Below are positions 8,103 through 16,466 of a DNA stretch of 64,000 nt, in pieces. Each line of letters starts with the position of its first letter. The first letter of the stretch is position 1. The stretch is from CAVVYV01 sp963752585 (GTDB taxonomy: Bacteria; Actinomycetota; Thermoleophilia; Solirubrobacterales; 70-9), in the NCBI GenBank assembly GCA_963752585.1, contig CAVVYV010000007.1:310001-374000 (forward strand). The letters are read 5' to 3'. Below the pieces are notes generated by a model, which had not been told where the DNA came from, ran no database searches, and worked only from the letters and a program-made list of their open reading frames with translations. Position numbers and translations under genes: made by a program.

Positions 8103-8660
8103 ATGGTCATCGTCTTGATCGTCGTCGGGCTGATCGTCCTCGCCGGGCTGATCTACGTCCTCGTCCGCAACTCGATCATCAGCGCGCGGAACCGCGTCGA
8201 CGAGGCCTGGAGCGGGATCGACGTCCAGCTCAAGCGCCGTCACGACCTGATCCCGAACTTGGTCGAGTCGGTGAAGGGGTATGCGACCCACGAGCGCGAG
8301 ACCTTCGAGAAGGTCACCCAGGCCCGCAGCCAGGCGATGGAGGCCAGCGGCGTCGAGGAGACCGGCAAGGCCGAGAGCGCCCTGAGCGCCGCCCTCGGCG
8401 GCCTCCGGGTGGTCGCCGAGCAGTATCCGGAGCTGCGCGCGACCGAGAACTTCCAGCAGCTTCAGCGCCAGCTCTCCGAGCTCGAGGACGAGATCCAGGC
8501 CTCGCGTCGGATCTACAACTCAAACGTCCAGTCCTACAACACCCGGATCCAGCAGTTCCCCGCCTCGATCGTCGCCAACCAGGGCGGCTTCGAGGAGAAG
8601 GCGTTCTTCGAGATCGGCGACGCCGCCGAGCGTGAGGCGCCGCAGGTCTCCTTCAGCTAG
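8103..8660 (+). CDS. lemA: LemA family protein
   Basis: 185 aa. N-terminal membrane helix (about 3-22), then NSIISARNRVDEAWSGIDVQ and QLKRRHDLIPNLVE, the hallmark LemA signature, and a four-helix coiled body ending in YNSNVQSYNTRIQQFP. LemA proteins are membrane-anchored with the helical bundle outside or in the cytoplasm depending on species; molecular role unsettled. Initiation looks leaderless, so it is likely transcribed independently of gatD. Confidence 0.92.
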   Translation: MVIVLIVVGLIVLAGLIYVLVRNSIISARNRVDEAWSGIDVQLKRRHDLIPNLVESVKGYATHERETFEKVTQARSQAMEASGVEETGKAESALSAALGGLRVVAEQYPELRATENFQQLQRQLSELEDEIQASRRIYNSNVQSYNTRIQQFPASIVANQGGFEEKAFFEIGDAAEREAPQVSFS

Positions 8661-8684
8661 CGGCGCCCCGCTGCCCCCAGTCGC

Positions 8685-9455
8685 CTAGGCCGCCGCAAGC
8701 CATTCTTCGAAGCTGGGGCCGGCGAGCTTCGCGCCCGGGTTGGGCAGCGCGGCGCCCTCCGCATAGGCCGTGGCGTCCGGGTCGCCGGACTGGCGGCCCT
8801 CGCGGATCTCGAACGAGTCACCTCGGCTGGCGAACAGCGCGGCGGCCGCATCGGCGAGACGCTCATCCCGCGGGCCGGCGACTTCGGTGATCCTGCCGCT
8901 CTCGATTTCCGGCTCCTCGGCCGCATCGGCGAGGGTCTCCGCGACGACGCCGGCGGCCACGAGCTGCGTTCGCATCTCGGGGAGGTAAGCGACGCCGTCC
9001 TGGATCGTCCACCCGACCAGCTGATCGACGAACTCGTGGAACTGTGCCGCGCGAACGATCCGGACCGGGAGCGGGCCTTCGAGCAGGGTGTGCTCCTGCG
9101 CCACCTTCGCCGCGTTGTAGCCGCCCTGGAACTTGTCGATGCCGATGATCGAGACGACGACGATCCGCCCCGCTCCGGCTTTTGCGCCGGCTCGCTGCAG
9201 GTTCCGTGCCGAAGCGGTGAAGAATGCGGTCGCCTCCTCCTGGTCGGGCGAGGGCCCGGTGGCCGTATCGATGATGGTCTCGGCCCCGGCGAGCGCCTCG
9301 TCCAGACCCTCGCCGCTGACCACGTCGATCCCCTTGGAGCGCGCGATCGGGACCACATCGTGGCCGCGCTGCTCGAGAATCTCGACGAGGTGCGACCCGA
9401 CCCGGCCGGTGGCTCCGGTAACGGCAATCTTCTGGCTCCTGTTTTCGGTCTGCAT
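8685..9455 (-). CDS. NmrA-like NAD(P)-binding SDR protein
   Basis: 256 aa. Rossmann motif TGATGRVG (13-20) at the N-terminus; atypical SDR with no convincing YxxxK catalytic pair, as in NmrA-like or NAD(P)H-sensing proteins. IIDTATGPSPDQEEAT and a GGYNAAKVAQE stretch match actinobacterial NAD(P)-binding proteins of this class. Preceded by GGAAAGGAAG 4-5 nt before the ATG, so it uses a conventional ribosome binding site. Substrate unknown. The 168 nt upstream holds no other gene. Confidence 0.8.
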   Translation of the reverse strand: MQTENRSQKIAVTGATGRVGSHLVEILEQRGHDVVPIARSKGIDVVSGEGLDEALAGAETIIDTATGPSPDQEEATAFFTASARNLQRAGAKAGAGRIVVVSIIGIDKFQGGYNAAKVAQEHTLLEGPLPVRIVRAAQFHEFVDQLVGWTIQDGVAYLPEMRTQLVAAGVVAETLADAAEEPEIESGRITEVAGPRDERLADAAAALFASRGDSFEIREGRQSGDPDATAYAEGAALPNPGAKLAGPSFEEWLAAA

Positions 9456-9623
9456 GGTTCTTCCTTTCCCAGCGCCGGCGGCTCGGCGCCGGCAAGTTTG
9501 ATCTGAGGGGCTTGCGCCGCCTCACCCTTACGACGAACGGCTGCGGGTCGTTTCGACAGCATGCGAAACACTTGCACTACAAGCTGGTGCCGATGGAGCT
9601 GGTCCGGCCAAGCTGAGCTGGCG

Positions 9624-10175
9624 TTAGATTCCGCTCGAGCCGAAGCCGCTCGGCCCGCGAGCCGAGGACTCAAGCGAGTCGGCCTCACGCGGGATCGCAA
9701 TCGCGACCGGCACGAGGAGGAGCTGGGCGATTCGCTCCCCCTCCGAGACCCGGAAGTCGGAGGTGCCGTCGGTGTTGAGGAGGAGCACCCTGACCTCTCC
9801 CCGGTAACCGGGGTCGATCAGTCCTGGCGAGTTAACCAGGGCGATCCCGTGCTTCAGCGCCAGACCGGAGCGAGGCAGCACCAGCCCGGCCAGCCCCTCG
9901 GGGATCGCTACCGCCAGCCCGGTGCCGACGCTGACCCGCTGGCCGGGTCCGATCCGGGCCGCCTCGGCCGCGTAGAGGTCGAGGCCGGCGTCGCTGTCGT
10001 GCGCCCGGGTCGGGAGCGTCGCCTTGCGGCTGAGCCGAAGGAAGCGCAGCTCCTCGCCCCCCTCGTCGCCGAGGTTCGGGGCGAGGTCCGGATCGAGGGC
10101 GTCCCAGGCCCCGTTGACGCTGAGGTCAGACGCCGGAGCTCGTGGCGCGCCGGCCGACCCCGCCTCGTCGTCCAT
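9624..10175 (-). CDS. dut: dUTP diphosphatase
   Basis: 183 aa. All five trimeric dUTPase motifs are present: DSDAGLDLYA (60-69), PRSGLA (101-106), GLIDPGYRGEV (118-128), RIAQLLL (148-154) and the flexible C-terminal ARGPSGFGSSG (172-182). It hydrolyses dUTP to dUMP, limiting uracil in DNA. The domain itself begins at ELRFLRLSRKA; the only usual start codon near it is ATG 10175, which adds about 40 poorly conserved residues and overlaps the hflX 3' end by 50 nt. The exact start is uncertain. Confidence 0.9.
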   Translation of the reverse strand: MDDEAGSAGAPRAPASDLSVNGAWDALDPDLAPNLGDEGGEELRFLRLSRKATLPTRAHDSDAGLDLYAAEAARIGPGQRVSVGTGLAVAIPEGLAGLVLPRSGLALKHGIALVNSPGLIDPGYRGEVRVLLLNTDGTSDFRVSEGERIAQLLLVPVAIAIPREADSLESSARGPSGFGSSGI

Positions 10176-11499
10176 CGACGGCGAGGTCCGCGAACCGTTC
10201 CGCGTGCCGGGCAGGAAGGAGAGCCCGAACGTGAACCCCGTCCGGGCGATCCTCGCGCTCGAGGTCACCAGCGACCTCGTGAAGCTCCGAAAGGCGCTCA
10301 CCATCGGCAAAGGGTACGAGCAACTCGACCTCGGTGAGATTGCGCCGGATCAGCTTCGCGATCTCCGATCTCAGCTCGTCCAGCCCTTCGCCGGTCTCGG
10401 CCGAGACCAGGACGGCGTCGCGGTGGCGGAGGGCGAGCTCGCGCCGCCCGGCGTCATCGAGCAAATCGACCTTGTTCATCGCCAGCAGCCGCGGGCTCGA
10501 CCCGGCGCCGATCTCGTCGAGGACCGCATCGGCCGCCGCGATCGACTCCGCCCTCGCGGCTTCCGGCTCTGAGCCGTCGACCACGTGCACGATCAGGTCG
10601 GCGATCACGGTCTCCTCCAGGGTCGCCTTGAATGCCTCGACCAGCTGATGGGGGAGCTTGCGGATGAATCCGACCGTGTCGGTGAGCAGGTAGCGCTTGC
10701 CGTCCTCCTCAAAGCCCCTGGTGGTCGGGTCGAGGGTGTGAAAGAGCCGCTCCCCCACCCCGACCCCCGCTCCGGTGAGCGCGTTGAGCAGAGTTGACTT
10801 GCCGGCGTTCGTGTATCCGGCAAGCGCCACCGACGGGAGCGCGGCGCGCTCACGTCCGGCTCGCATCACGGCGCGGTTCCGCTCGAGTCGCTCCAGGCGT
10901 CGGCGAAGGGCGGTGATCCGGTCGCGGGCGAGGCGGCGGTCGGTCTCGATCTGGGACTCGCCGGGCCCCCTGGTCCCGATCCCGCCATCGATCCGTCCCG
11001 CGCCGAGCCGCTCGAGGTGGGTCCAGAGGCCGCGCATCCGGGCGAGGTTGTACTCGAGCTGGGCGAGCTCGACCTGGAGCTTTCCCTCCGCCGTGTGGGC
11101 GTGGTCGGCGAAGATGTCGAGGATCACCGCGGTCCGGTCGATCACGGCAACGCCGAGCTCGGCCTCCAGGTTCCGCTCCTGGCGCGGGGCGAGCTCGTCG
11201 TCGCAGGCGACGAGGTTGGCGTCGGCCGCGGCGATCTCCCTCTTCAGCTCAGCCAGCTTCCCGCGCCCCAGGTAGCGGTTCGGGTCGGGCTGGTCGCGGC
11301 GCTGGAACAGCTCGCCGGCGGTCGCCACCCCGGCGGTGCGGAGCAGCTCCTTGAGCTCGGCGAGTGGATCCCCCTCGGGCCCGGAGTCGCGGACGACGCC
11401 AATCGCCAGTGCTCGCTGAGCCGCGCGGGGATTGACCACGCCCGCGGATCCGTTCGCGTCGCTCGTGTCCTTCAGCCGTCCGTTGCGGTTTCGCTGCAC
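10126..11499 (-). CDS. hflX: Ribosome-associated GTPase HflX
   Basis: 457 aa from GTG. N-terminal HflX domain with YLGRGKL and GGIGTRGPGESQIETDRR linker signature, then the G domain: G1 GYTNAGKST (228-236), G3 DTVGFIRKLP, G4 NKVD, and a C-terminal extension. HflX binds the 50S subunit and splits stalled ribosomes. A TACCAT box lies 8 nt before the GTG, so the mRNA is near-leaderless. dut follows with overlap. Confidence 0.93.
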   Translation of the reverse strand: MQRNRNGRLKDTSDANGSAGVVNPRAAQRALAIGVVRDSGPEGDPLAELKELLRTAGVATAGELFQRRDQPDPNRYLGRGKLAELKREIAAADANLVACDDELAPRQERNLEAELGVAVIDRTAVILDIFADHAHTAEGKLQVELAQLEYNLARMRGLWTHLERLGAGRIDGGIGTRGPGESQIETDRRLARDRITALRRRLERLERNRAVMRAGRERAALPSVALAGYTNAGKSTLLNALTGAGVGVGERLFHTLDPTTRGFEEDGKRYLLTDTVGFIRKLPHQLVEAFKATLEETVIADLIVHVVDGSEPEAARAESIAAADAVLDEIGAGSSPRLLAMNKVDLLDDAGRRELALRHRDAVLVSAETGEGLDELRSEIAKLIRRNLTEVELLVPFADGERLSELHEVAGDLEREDRPDGVHVRALLPARHAERFADLAVDGRRGGVGRRATSSGV

Positions 11500-11559
11500 C
11501 GCCCCTGATGGTACGCGCCGGGGTCCCGAGCCCCGGCGATCAGGCGCATATGCGCCCGA

Positions 11560-12432
11560 TTACGCGCGCTGAGGGACCGCGGCCGGCCGTGGAGCCGCCG
11601 GGATCAAGGCCGCGGCCGCGACCAGCGCCGCGAAGGCGAGCGAGCGTCCGACGACAGCGAGCGCGTCCGAGCCCATCGGGTCGCCGAAGACCAAAACGCC
11701 CCCGATGATCGCGGCGCAGTTGACCGCAACCGAGGTGACCACCACGACCTGAACGGGCTCCCCCAGCTGGAGCGATCGGGCGAGCCCAAAGAACGCCCCG
11801 ATGGCTGCAACCGCGGCCACCAGGGTCCAGGGGCTCAGGATCGCCAGCAGGTCCGCCGGGACGGTCTCGACCAGCGCCTTGAGCGCGACGTTGGCGACCC
11901 CGAGAAGCAGCCCGGCCGAGACCGCGAGCAGGAGCCCGCCGTGAGGGTGAGCGCGGCCGTGGCTGCCCGAGAGAAGCAGGATGAGCCCGGCGGAGATCGC
12001 AGCGCCCTCGAACATCGCCATGGTCTGGGCCGAGTACCGGACGCCTACCTCATCGGGCGGGTGCGTCGCGGTGACGGCGAGAAAGGCGAGGCCTACGGCG
12101 GCGAGGCCAAGGCCGAGCAGCTCGCGGCGGCCGACCGTGATCCCGAACCAGCGACGCGCCGGCAGCACCAGCAGCACCAGGCCGCCTGCGATCACGGCCT
12201 GGACCAGCGACAGCGGCGCCAGCGCCAGCGCCCCGAGATGGAAGAACCAGGCGAGGGTGGCGATTGCGAAGCCGATCGTCCACCAGCGCGAGGCGAACAG
12301 GGCCGCTCCGCTGCGGAGGGGATGGCGGAAGCTGACATCGGGAGCGCGACAGGCGCCGCGGTGCTTGCACAGCAGCGACACGTTGGAGAGAAGTGCGCAT
12401 CCGAGCGCGAGAAGTAGTCCGGCTTCGATCAT
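11560..12432 (-). CDS. DMT-superfamily (EamA/NIPA-like) membrane transporter
   Basis: 290 aa, about nine hydrophobic helices with short loops; e.g. FAIATLAWFFHLGALALAP, GVANVALKALVETVP and VVVVTSVAVNCAAIIGGVLV. Resembles drug/metabolite transporters of the EamA or NIPA-like kind. Substrate not evident. It is preceded by a 148-nt region with several stable hairpins that may be a leader RNA. No ribosome binding site is obvious before the ATG. Confidence 0.78.
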   Translation of the reverse strand: MIEAGLLLALGCALLSNVSLLCKHRGACRAPDVSFRHPLRSGAALFASRWWTIGFAIATLAWFFHLGALALAPLSLVQAVIAGGLVLLVLPARRWFGITVGRRELLGLGLAAVGLAFLAVTATHPPDEVGVRYSAQTMAMFEGAAISAGLILLLSGSHGRAHPHGGLLLAVSAGLLLGVANVALKALVETVPADLLAILSPWTLVAAVAAIGAFFGLARSLQLGEPVQVVVVTSVAVNCAAIIGGVLVFGDPMGSDALAVVGRSLAFAALVAAAALIPAAPRPAAVPQRA

Positions 12433-12580
12433 TGGAGTGGGATTCGACGCTGTGGATGCGGGCCTTTAGCTGGGGCCCTTGTCTTAGCCACAGACCCGAG
12501 GGTTTCGCCCCCGGCCGTCTACCCAGTCCTCAGTATTCCAGTCACCCGGCTGAGAGGCGCCGGTCCCCTAGGCGCAATTG
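12433..12580 (-). other. Structured intergenic region, possible leader RNA of the DMT transporter gene
   Basis: Between the Rid gene stop and the transporter start. Three helices can be drawn: AGAC/GTCT continued by a 7-bp stem closing a CGAAA loop (12492-12520), GGGCC/GGCCC (12460-12478) and CTCAG/CTGAG (12529-12554). I could not match it to a riboswitch family I know. It could be a cis-regulatory leader, an sRNA, or simply GC-rich self-complementary DNA. Confidence 0.35.
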
Positions 12581-12970
12581 CTACTTGCGTCCGACGATCG
12601 CCTCGGCCTCGATCTCGACCCTCCAGCGGGGATCGAGCAAAGCCGCGACGACGACCATCGTCGAGGCGGGGGGCGACGCCCCGAATGCCGCAAAGTGCGC
12701 CCTTCCGACCGCTTCCGCGTCATCGGCGCTGACGATGAACTGGCGGGTGCGAATCACATCTCCGAGGCTTGCTCCTGCCTCCTCCAGGGCGGTGGCGATG
12801 ATCTCGATGCAACGGGCCGCCTGGACCTCAGGGTCGGGATCGCAGGAGCCATCCGGCCAGACCGGTGCCGTGCCGGAGACGAGGACGCGATCCGCCTCGC
12901 GGACGGCCCGGCTGAAGCCGATCCGCTCCTCGAACTGCGAGCCGCTGGAAATCCGCTTGCGCGATCCCAA
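12581..12970 (-). CDS. Rid (YjgF/YER057c/UK114) family protein, non-archetypal
   Basis: 129 aa from TTG 12970, 6 nt after the aminotransferase stop. RISSGSQFEERIGFSRAV start, GTAPVWPDGS and the C-terminal VEIEAEAIVG give the Rid fold. The position of the catalytic Arg of RidA (PARSCV in E. coli) reads PPASTMV, so enamine/imine deaminase activity as in RidA is doubtful; this fits the non-RidA subgroups. Its place directly after a PLP aminotransferase gene fits a role in PLP-enzyme metabolism (inference). Confidence 0.82.
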   Translation of the reverse strand: MGSRKRISSGSQFEERIGFSRAVREADRVLVSGTAPVWPDGSCDPDPEVQAARCIEIIATALEEAGASLGDVIRTRQFIVSADDAEAVGRAHFAAFGASPPASTMVVVAALLDPRWRVEIEAEAIVGRK

Positions 12971-12976
12971 CGGGCT

Positions 12977-14171
12977 TCAGCCGCTGAGATGCGCCCGCAG
13001 GCGCTCGACGGCCTCGACGAGGAGCTCATCGGGGGTGGTCAGGGAGATCCGGAAGAAGCCCTCGCCGCTCGGCCCGTACATCGAGCCCGGCGAGACCACC
13101 ACCGCCGCCTTCTCGAGGACGAGCTCGGCGAAGGAGGTCGAGGTCTGGCCCTCGGGCACCGGCGCCCAGACGTAGACCGTCCCCTTCGGCGCCTCCACCT
13201 CCACCCCGATCGCCCGGAGGGCATCGACGACCAGGTCGCGGCGGCGCTGGTAGATCGAGCACATCTCCTCGATGTGCTTCCGCGGGCCGCGCAGCGCCGC
13301 GGCGCCGGCGAGCTGGACCGCCTCGAACAGCCCCGAATCCACATTCGTCTTCAGCCGCCAGTAGGTGCGGATCGCCTCGGCGTTGCCGAGGATCGCCGCG
13401 CAGCGCCAGCCGGTCATGTTGAAGCCCTTCGAGAGCGAGAACACCTCCACCCCAACCTCCTTCGCACCGGGAGTGGCGAGGAAGCTCGGGGCGACGTAGT
13501 CGTCGAAGGTGGTCTCCGAGTAGGCGTTGTCGTGGACGACCAGGATCTGGTGCTCGCGCGCGAGCTCCACGACCCGCTCGAAGAATCCGTCGGGGACGAC
13601 TGCGCCGGTCGGGTTGTTCGGGTAGTTGATGAACAGCAGGCGGGCCGCCTCCAGCGCATCGTCCGGGATCAGGTCGAGGTCGGGGGCGAATCCGAGCGAG
13701 GGGAGCAGCGGCAGCAGGCGCGCCTCGGCGCCGGCAAGGACCGGGTCCGCTGGTGTAAACGGGGTAGCCGGGATCGGAGGCGAGGGCGATGTCGCCGGGA
13801 TCGAGGAAGGCGAAGCAGAGGTTGTAGATGCACTCCTTCGCGCCGATCGCCGGGATCACCTCGTTCACCGGGTCGATCTGGACCCCGAAGCGCTGCAGGT
13901 AGAAGTCGGCGAACGCCTCCCGGAACTCGGGGCGGCCGCGGTTGCTCGGATACTTGTGGGTGCTCGGGTCGCCGACCGCCTCACGCATCGCCTCGACGAT
14001 GTAGCGGAAGGTGGGGGTGTCCGGATCGCCGATCCCGAGGCTGATCACCTCGATCCCCTCCTCCCGCTTCTCCTCGATCCGCCGCTCGAGCTCGGCGAAC
14101 ATGTACGGGGGGATCGCCTCCAGTCGTGCAGAGGGGGCGGTGCGCTCGCGCTTTGCGGTGCCCTTCTCCAT
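12977..14171 (-). CDS. dapL: LL-diaminopimelate aminotransferase-like enzyme, frameshifted in this sequence
   Basis: Fold-type I PLP aminotransferase read in two frames. The first frame (14171 to about 13750) gives IPPYMFAELERR, GIGDPDTPT and DPGYPVYTSG. One extra G in the run at 13743-13745 shifts the frame; the second frame (to 12977) gives FINYPNNPTGA, HDNAYSETTFDDY and SLSKGFNMTGWR with the PLP Lys at about 13427-13429. Together this is a full-length DapL-type enzyme converting tetrahydrodipicolinate to LL-DAP with glutamate; adjacency to dapF supports this. A sequencing error is more likely than a true pseudogene, as the step should be essential. TAAAGT lies 7 nt before the ATG. Confidence 0.82.
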
Positions 14172-14178
14172 CGCCGGG

Positions 14179-14184
14179 ACTTTA
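14179..14184 (-). promoter_or_regulatory. -10 box of leaderless promoter for dapL
   Basis: TAAAGT on the minus strand, 7 nt before the ATG at 14171, in the 27-nt gap after dapF. Confidence 0.45.
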
Positions 14185-14198
14185 GGGGCCGCGGCCCC

Positions 14199-15050
14199 TC
14201 AGTCGACCTCGCCCAGCGCCCGGGTGAACCGCTCGCTGAACTCCCCGGCGAAGACCGGCTCCGCCCATCCGGTCAGCCGGACCTCGAGGTCGTCGCTCAC
14301 CTCGACCTGGAGCTGGCCGCCGTCGAGCTGAACCGTGAGCGGGCTCTCGGCGCCACCGAGGCGGGCCGCCACCGCCGCCCCGCAGGCGCCGGTCCCCGAG
14401 GAGAGCGTCTCCCCCACCCCGCGCTCGAAGATCCGGGCGCGGATCAGATCGCCCCGGAGGTGGAAGAAGCTCACGTTGGTCCGATTCGGGAACAGCTCAT
14501 GGCGTTCGATCTCGGGGCCGATCGTGGTCAGGTCGAGCTCCTCCAGCTCCTCCACCCCCTCGGGGACCTCGATCGCGCACTGGGGGTTGCCGATCGAGAC
14601 GTGCTGGAAGCGCCAGCGGCGCCCGCCGGCCTCGAGCTCGCCTCGCCCCTCCGAATCACCAGAGGGGAAATCGGCGGAGCGGGTGGCGGCGCGCCCCATG
14701 TCCAGGGTCGCATCGCGCTCGGTGCGAATCGTCGGGGTGATCGGGCCCGCCTTGGTCAGGATCGTGAACTCGTCGTCATCGGTCCAGTCCCGGTGGCGGA
14801 GGTAGAGCGCCGCCTGACGGGCTCCGTTGCCGGAGAGCTCGGCCTCGGACCCGTCCGGATTGAAGATCCGCAGCTCGGCGACGTAGCCCGGGTCCTCGTG
14901 CGGAAGCAGGAGCAGGAGCCCGTCCGAGCCCACCCCGAACGGCCGGTCGCAGATCCGCTCGATCCGGCCCGGATTGAGCTCCCAGGGCAGCGCCGCCGCC
15001 TCGACGATCACGTAGTCGTTGCCCAGTGCGGTCCACTTCTCGAACCTCAT
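14199..15050 (-). CDS. dapF: Diaminopimelate epimerase-like protein with Ser at both catalytic Cys positions
   Basis: 283 aa, full-length two-lobe DapF fold: TALGNDYVIVE, CDRPFGVGSDGLL, NPDGSEAELSGNGAR, SIGNPQCAI, ERGVGETLSSGTGACGAA. DapF interconverts LL- and meso-DAP with two cysteines (C73 and C217 in H. influenzae). Here they read S73 (in LSGNG) and S218 (in SSGTG). The paired change suggests a divergent subfamily with modified chemistry, not decay. It overlaps the SnoaL-like gene by 4 nt and precedes dapL. Confidence 0.88.
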   Translation of the reverse strand: MRFEKWTALGNDYVIVEAAALPWELNPGRIERICDRPFGVGSDGLLLLLPHEDPGYVAELRIFNPDGSEAELSGNGARQAALYLRHRDWTDDDEFTILTKAGPITPTIRTERDATLDMGRAATRSADFPSGDSEGRGELEAGGRRWRFQHVSIGNPQCAIEVPEGVEELEELDLTTIGPEIERHELFPNRTNVSFFHLRGDLIRARIFERGVGETLSSGTGACGAAVAARLGGAESPLTVQLDGGQLQVEVSDDLEVRLTGWAEPVFAGEFSERFTRALGEVD

Positions 15051-15535
15051 CGGTCAACCGCCGCGAGAGCCTGCTCGTGCGAGGGGTGTACTGCGTAGCC
15101 GACCACCCGGTCCTCGCGAATCGTCCACAGCTGGCAAACGGAGAGCTCGGCGGGCACGCCCCCCAGGCGGCCCCGCGCTGTCACGTTCGCGTCCACCAGC
15201 ACATGCTCGCCGTCGACCTCCTCGTAGGAGGTGGGCTCGAAGACCAGGTCCTCCCAGGGCTCGAGCCACTCCTGCCAGAAGCGCAGCCAGGCCTGGTGGC
15301 CGCGCCCGCCCCCTCCCGCCAGAGCGCCGCCGCCCTCGAAGGCGCCGATCTCGACCTCGATCTCGGGATCAATCAGATCCGGAGTCAGGTCCGTGTTTTC
15401 TACGGCGCCGAACCGTTCGACGACGTCGCTATAGGACTCAGCCGAGAGGATCAGCTCGCGCAAATGCTCGAATGGCAGCGACGCGAATGCCTGGTTCGCG
15501 CGCCGCGCGATCTCGACCGGCTGGTGTTCGCTCAT
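15047..15535 (-). CDS. SnoaL/NTF2-like protein
   Basis: 162 aa. Helical start EIARRANQAF, then DLIDPEIEVEIG, WLRFWQEWLEPWEDLVFEP and a beta-sheet ending in CQLWTIREDRVVGYAVH: the SnoaL-like polyketide cyclase/NTF2 fold of small ligand-binding or isomerase proteins. No function can be assigned. ATG 15535 is preferred to 15589, as a GATACT box lies 6 nt before it. ATGA overlap couples it to dapF. Confidence 0.75.
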   Translation of the reverse strand: MSEHQPVEIARRANQAFASLPFEHLRELILSAESYSDVVERFGAVENTDLTPDLIDPEIEVEIGAFEGGGALAGGGGRGHQAWLRFWQEWLEPWEDLVFEPTSYEEVDGEHVLVDANVTARGRLGGVPAELSVCQLWTIREDRVVGYAVHPSHEQALAAVDR

Positions 15536-15541
15536 CAGCGC

Positions 15542-15547
15542 AGTATC
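15542..15547 (-). promoter_or_regulatory. -10 box of leaderless promoter for the SnoaL-like gene and dapF
   Basis: GATACT, 6 nt before the ATG at 15535; it overlaps the end of the miaA-side spacer. Confidence 0.5.
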
Positions 15548-15551
15548 GCCG

Positions 15552-16466
15552 CTACTCCGGGTCGAGGATTCCGATGACCTCGGCGGCAACCTCCTCGTCG
15601 TCCCGCCCCGTGCGGTCGATCAAGGTGACGCCCTCCATCCGTCGCATCCAGGTGAGCTGGCGGCGGGCGTAGGAGCGGTGGGCCGACTTGATCGCCTCGA
15701 CCGTCTCGGCCGAGGGCGCCGCGTCGATGTCCCGGAGGAGCTCCTCGAAGCCGAGCGCGGAGCGTGCGGTGCGCGAGGCCCCCGCCTCGTCCGCCCCCCT
15801 CGCCTCCTCCGCCGCGCCCGCGGCGATCATTCGATCCACTCGGACGTCGATCCGCTCCGCCAGCTCCTCGCGATCGATGGTCAACCCGACCAGCAGGGTC
15901 GGGTGGCGGAGCTCCGCCGTCCACATCCCCTCGCCGCCGTGAGCGGCGTCGATCCCGGCGCGGGAGAGCTCGGTGAGTCGGGCGATCCGCTTCCGGTCGT
16001 TCGGGTCCACAGACTCGGCCAGCTCGGGCTCGAGCTCGCTGTGGAGCGCCGCCGGGCCGCGCTCGGAGAGCTCGCGCTCGACCTGCTCGCGCAGCTCCGC
16101 CGGCACCGGTGGACGCAGGTCGAGCTCGGCGAGCGCCGCCCGAAGGTAGAGGCCGGTGCCCCCGACGACGATTGGCCGCTCGCCTGCGTCGAGATGCGAG
16201 TCGATCTCGGCGTGGGCGAGCGCGGCGTAGCGGCCGGCGCTGAACTCCTCGCTCGGGTCGACGAACGAGACCAGCCGGTGCTCGAGTAGGGCGCGCTCCT
16301 CCTTCGTCGCCGCCCCGCTCAGGGTCTCGAGACCGCGGTAGACCTGGATCGAGTCGCAGTTGACCGCGACCGGAGCCTCGCCCCGTTCGCGAAGCCGCTT
16401 CGCGACCTCGATCGCCACTCCCGTCTTCCCCACCGCCGTCGGGCCGAAGAGGGCGAGGACCTTCAA
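15552..16466 (-). CDS. miaA: tRNA dimethylallyltransferase
   Basis: 304 aa. P-loop GPTAVGKT (8-15), DSIQVYRGL, VGGTGLYL and the tRNA-binding swinging domain ending YARRQLTWMRR. It transfers dimethylallyl to N6 of A37 in tRNAs reading UNN codons; the product is the substrate of MiaB, whose gene lies immediately upstream with a 4-nt overlap. Full length for the family. Confidence 0.95.
   Translation of the reverse strand: MKVLALFGPTAVGKTGVAIEVAKRLRERGEAPVAVNCDSIQVYRGLETLSGAATKEERALLEHRLVSFVDPSEEFSAGRYAALAHAEIDSHLDAGERPIVVGGTGLYLRAALAELDLRPPVPAELREQVERELSERGPAALHSELEPELAESVDPNDRKRIARLTELSRAGIDAAHGGEGMWTAELRHPTLLVGLTIDREELAERIDVRVDRMIAAGAAEEARGADEAGASRTARSALGFEELLRDIDAAPSAETVEAIKSAHRSYARRQLTWMRRMEGVTLIDRTGRDDEEVAAEVIGILDPE

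Noticed and set aside
12433..12465. GTCGAATCCCACTCCA before the DMT transporter, resembling a tRNA 3' end
   Set aside because: The T-loop lacks the invariant TT and no cloverleaf can be drawn.
12541..12575. GGCTGAGAGG on the plus strand, resembling the TPP riboswitch core
   Set aside because: The other conserved TPP elements are missing, and the flanking genes are on the minus strand.
12977..14171. Calling the aminotransferase a pseudogene
   Set aside because: A single extra G in a homopolymer separates two perfectly conserved halves; a sequence error is the simpler reading.
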